Positions 6,001 to 7,472 of a stretch of 7,472 nucleotides of DNA are shown here, in pieces. Position 1 is the stretch's first letter; every line of letters begins with the position of its first letter. Source of the stretch: Bacteroidota bacterium (GTDB taxonomy: Bacteria; Bacteroidota; Bacteroidia; Bacteroidales; UBA1715); contig JAJUFK010000106.1 of the NCBI GenBank assembly GCA_029266015.1, forward strand, positions 1 to 7,472, given 5' to 3'. The notes beneath the pieces were generated by a model. The model was not told the origin of the DNA. It saw only the letters and a list, made by a program, of their open reading frames with translations, and made no database searches. Position numbers and translations under genes: made by a program.

Positions 6001-7161
6001 TCATGTAATATATTTTTCATACATATGTTCCATGTCTTTACACAATCGTTTGTATCCGAATTTTTCTATAGAAAACAGTTGTGAATGATTAGACATTTGT
6101 TTCTGTAATTCTTCATTTTCAATGATTTGAAGCAATTTGTTTGAAAAATCTTCAACAGTATTGTTTGTAAGTAGTGCGGTTTTTCCTTCAATAACTATAT
6201 TTTGAATACCCCCAACATTGGTTGAAACTATAGGTTTGCCTGCAGCTTGTGCTTCAATTAAACTTACCGGAGTACCTTCATTATGCGATGTTAAGCATAC
6301 TATATCAAGTCCTGTATATGCAACATCAACATCTTGTATCCACGATGTAAACGTAAGTTTTGAATTATTTTCACCGGGTTCTAACGTATTCCATAAAGAT
6401 TCTAATTCATGACGCATTTCACCATCACCTATTATAAATGCTTTAATAGGTTTTGTGCTTATGTGTAAACATTTTTGAAATGCTTGTATAAAAAGTTCAT
6501 GATTTTTTACGGGAACTAATCTTCCAACAATTCCAATTGCAATTTCATTGTGTTCTAAATTGTATTGTTGTCTGAATTGTAAACGTTTGGTTTGAATATC
6601 TTTTGTGAATCTTTCTAAATCAAAACCTAATGGAATTACTTCAATTTTATGAGGAGGACAAATTTTGAAAACAGTACCGATTTCATGTTTTTGAATATCA
6701 CTTATAGCTACAATTGCAGTACATGTTTTTGCTAAAAGTTGTTCAATTGTTATAAATATTTTTGTAGTCAAAGGGTTAAAATATGAATGAAAAACATGAC
6801 CGTGGAATGTATGAAAAATGTATGGTACACCGCAATACCAAGCTGCTATTCTTCCCAGCGTTCCTGCTTTTGCCGCATGTGTGTGAACTATATCGGGTTT
6901 TTCTGTTTTTATTATACGTATAAGTTTTCGTAGAGCTTTTATTTCATTCCATATACCAATACTTCGTTTCATTTCGGGAATTATAGTATATGCAACGTCA
7001 AGTTCTTGTAAAATATATTCAGAGCTTGCTTCACTTTCGTTTTTTTGCCCTCCAAGTAAAATTGTGGAATATTCAGATGAAATATATTTTGTAAGATATG
7101 CAACGTTATATGTTGGGCCACCAACATTAAACCTATTAAGAATTCTTACAATTTTTGGCAT
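6001..7161 (-). CDS. Glycosyltransferase family 4 (GT-B fold, retaining)
   Basis: With the start used here the protein has 386 residues, normal for GT4. The N-terminal acceptor half has Arg10-Phe-Asn-Val-Gly-Gly-Pro (10-16), the family's glycine loop, Asp90-Ile-Val-His-Thr-His-Ala-Ala-Lys-Ala-Gly (90-100), and His117-Thr-Phe-His-Gly-His-Val-Phe. The C-terminal donor half has Gly210-Ile-Val-Gly-Arg-Leu-Val-Pro-Val-Lys-Asn, Ile-Gly-Asp-Gly-Glu (244-248), and the EX7E motif Glu295-Gly-Thr-Pro-Val-Ser-Leu-Ile-Glu303, which binds the nucleotide sugar. It is soluble or membrane-associated and should add a sugar to a surface polysaccharide, lipid or similar acceptor; donor and acceptor are unknown. 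The frame stays open to 7185, but that ATG lies inside the TACTTTTG box (7183-7190). The ATG at 7161 is preceded by GAGGA at 4 bases spacing and gives the usual MPKIVRILNRF start. It is not obviously part of a polysaccharide cluster here. Confidence 0.92.
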   Translation of the reverse strand: MPKIVRILNRFNVGGPTYNVAYLTKYISSEYSTILLGGQKNESEASSEYILQELDVAYTIIPEMKRSIGIWNEIKALRKLIRIIKTEKPDIVHTHAAKAGTLGRIAAWYCGVPYIFHTFHGHVFHSYFNPLTTKIFITIEQLLAKTCTAIVAISDIQKHEIGTVFKICPPHKIEVIPLGFDLERFTKDIQTKRLQFRQQYNLEHNEIAIGIVGRLVPVKNHELFIQAFQKCLHISTKPIKAFIIGDGEMRHELESLWNTLEPGENNSKLTFTSWIQDVDVAYTGLDIVCLTSHNEGTPVSLIEAQAAGKPIVSTNVGGIQNIVIEGKTALLTNNTVEDFSNKLLQIIENEELQKQMSNHSQLFSIEKFGYKRLCKDMEHMYEKYIT

Positions 7162-7182
7162 ACATTCCTCGTATTTGTGCCG

Positions 7183-7190
7183 CAAAAGTA
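7183..7190 (-). promoter_or_regulatory. Bacteroidota -7 box (TACTTTTG, followed by CGGC) for the glycosyltransferase gene
   Basis: Read on the minus strand this is TACTTTTG followed by CGGC, a form often seen in Bacteroidota promoters. It is 21 bases before the ATG at 7161, so transcription would start near 7178 and the leader would contain the GAGGA sequence at 7166-7170. This placement decides the start of the glycosyltransferase: the longer frame beginning at 7185 would start within the promoter. No clear -33 TTTG is seen. Confidence 0.55.
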
Positions 7191-7214
7191 TAAAAAAATG
7201 ATATAGTAATATAT
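7191..7214 (-). terminator. Weak terminator-like hairpin after the SiaC-like gene
   Basis: On the minus strand, ATATA and TATAT arms (7210-7214 and 7201-7205) enclose a 4-base loop, and a run of seven T (7192-7198) follows two bases later. It begins 12 bases past the stop of the SiaC-like gene and directly abuts the glycosyltransferase -7 box. The stem is only five A-T pairs, so chance is a real alternative. Confidence 0.22.
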
Positions 7215-7226
7215 AATTGAGTCTAT

Positions 7227-7472
7227 TTATTCTGCAATGTATTCAAACGAAATGTTTGAAATTGAAGAGAAATCATCACCGGATTCTTTCATTTCTTCGT
7301 CATCTTTGTCATAGTGCCAATATATAGTTGCTTGCAATCCTTGGTCTACATATTGTTTTATAATTTTTATAATATCTGATATAAATTTTGCTGATGAAGA
7401 ATTAAAATATTCTAATTGAAAGTGAAAAGAGTATTTTTGTTTGTCAGAAGATTCTACAATTGTTTGTAATTC
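7227..7472 (-). CDS. SiaC-family (DUF1987) regulatory phosphoprotein, C-terminal part (5' end outside window)
   Basis: A frame open from the right edge encodes 81 residues ending in TAA (7229-7227). It contains the DUF1987/SiaC hallmarks in order: Phe-x-Leu-Glu-Tyr-Phe-Asn-Ser-Ser-Ser-Ala-Lys (18-29 of the visible part), a helix, then Ile-Tyr-Trp-His-Tyr-Asp-Lys-Asp-Asp-Glu-Glu-Met (50-61), Gly65-Asp-Asp-Phe, and a final Ile-Ser-Phe-Glu-Tyr-Ile. In Pseudomonas aeruginosa SiaC is a small cytoplasmic protein that binds the diguanylate cyclase SiaD when unphosphorylated and is switched by the kinase SiaB and the phosphatase SiaA. Here the expected phosphorylated Thr in the Asn-Thr-Ser-Ser motif is a Ser (visible residue 25). 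About 40 N-terminal residues should lie beyond the window. Partner genes, if linked, would also be off the right edge. The glycosyltransferase gene is 65 bases downstream on the same strand but has its own promoter-like box. Confidence 0.85.
   Translation of the reverse strand, partial: ELQTIVESSDKQKYSFHFQLEYFNSSSAKFISDIIKIIKQYVDQGLQATIYWHYDKDDEEMKESGDDFSSISNISFEYIAE

Noticed and set aside
6218..6412. Plus-strand frame of 64 codons opposite the glycosyltransferase
   Set aside because: It mirrors the conserved EX7E region of the GT4 gene in antisense and has no independent evidence.
1..7472. Mobile element, CRISPR array or defence system
   Set aside because: No transposase or integrase, no regularly spaced repeats, no terminal inverted repeats and no nuclease or toxin-antitoxin pair are visible; all genes look like ordinary chromosomal ones.

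Overview
The window looks like a chromosomal piece of an AT-rich member of the Bacteroidota. Several independent signs agree: a DUF4837 lipoprotein (a family I know only from this phylum), starts preceded by A/T-rich leaders with little or no Shine-Dalgarno sequence, and upstream boxes matching the Bacteroidota -7 promoter consensus TAnnTTTG (including TACTTTTG followed by CGGC). It holds seven coding regions, two of them cut by the window edges. I see no RNA genes, CRISPR array, insertion sequence or phage genes.

Left part, plus strand (1-2165). The last 46 codons of a membrane protein, possibly an MFS-type permease, end at 141 and are followed by a weak terminator-like hairpin. After a 246-base spacer with a repeated 9-mer around a -7-like box comes a small membrane protein with an N-terminal rubredoxin-like Cys4 knuckle fused to a DUF2231-type four-helix domain (388-945). 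Next is a 385-residue lipoprotein of unknown function with TPR-like repeats (1008-2165).

Right part, minus strand (7472-2162). In transcription order: the C-terminal part of a SiaC/DUF1987-type regulatory phosphoprotein, a GT4 glycosyltransferase with its own promoter-like box, a sodium:solute symporter with another such box, a DUF4837 lipoprotein, and a UbiA-family prenyltransferase of the UbiA-like/MqnP subgroup (menaquinone-type quinone synthesis). The last three are separated by only 4 and 7 bases and are very likely one operon. The two gene blocks converge, and their stop codons overlap inside a single TTAA palindrome at 2162-2165, leaving no room for an intergenic terminator.

Two gene starts should be shorter than the longest open frame. 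The prenyltransferase starts at 3022, just after the DUF4837 stop. The glycosyltransferase starts at 7161, because the longer frame would begin inside the promoter box. I did not find a clear novel multi-gene system. The most interesting items are the rubredoxin-DUF2231 fusion, the SiaC-like protein with Ser where the phosphorylated Thr is expected, and the symporter-DUF4837-prenyltransferase operon.
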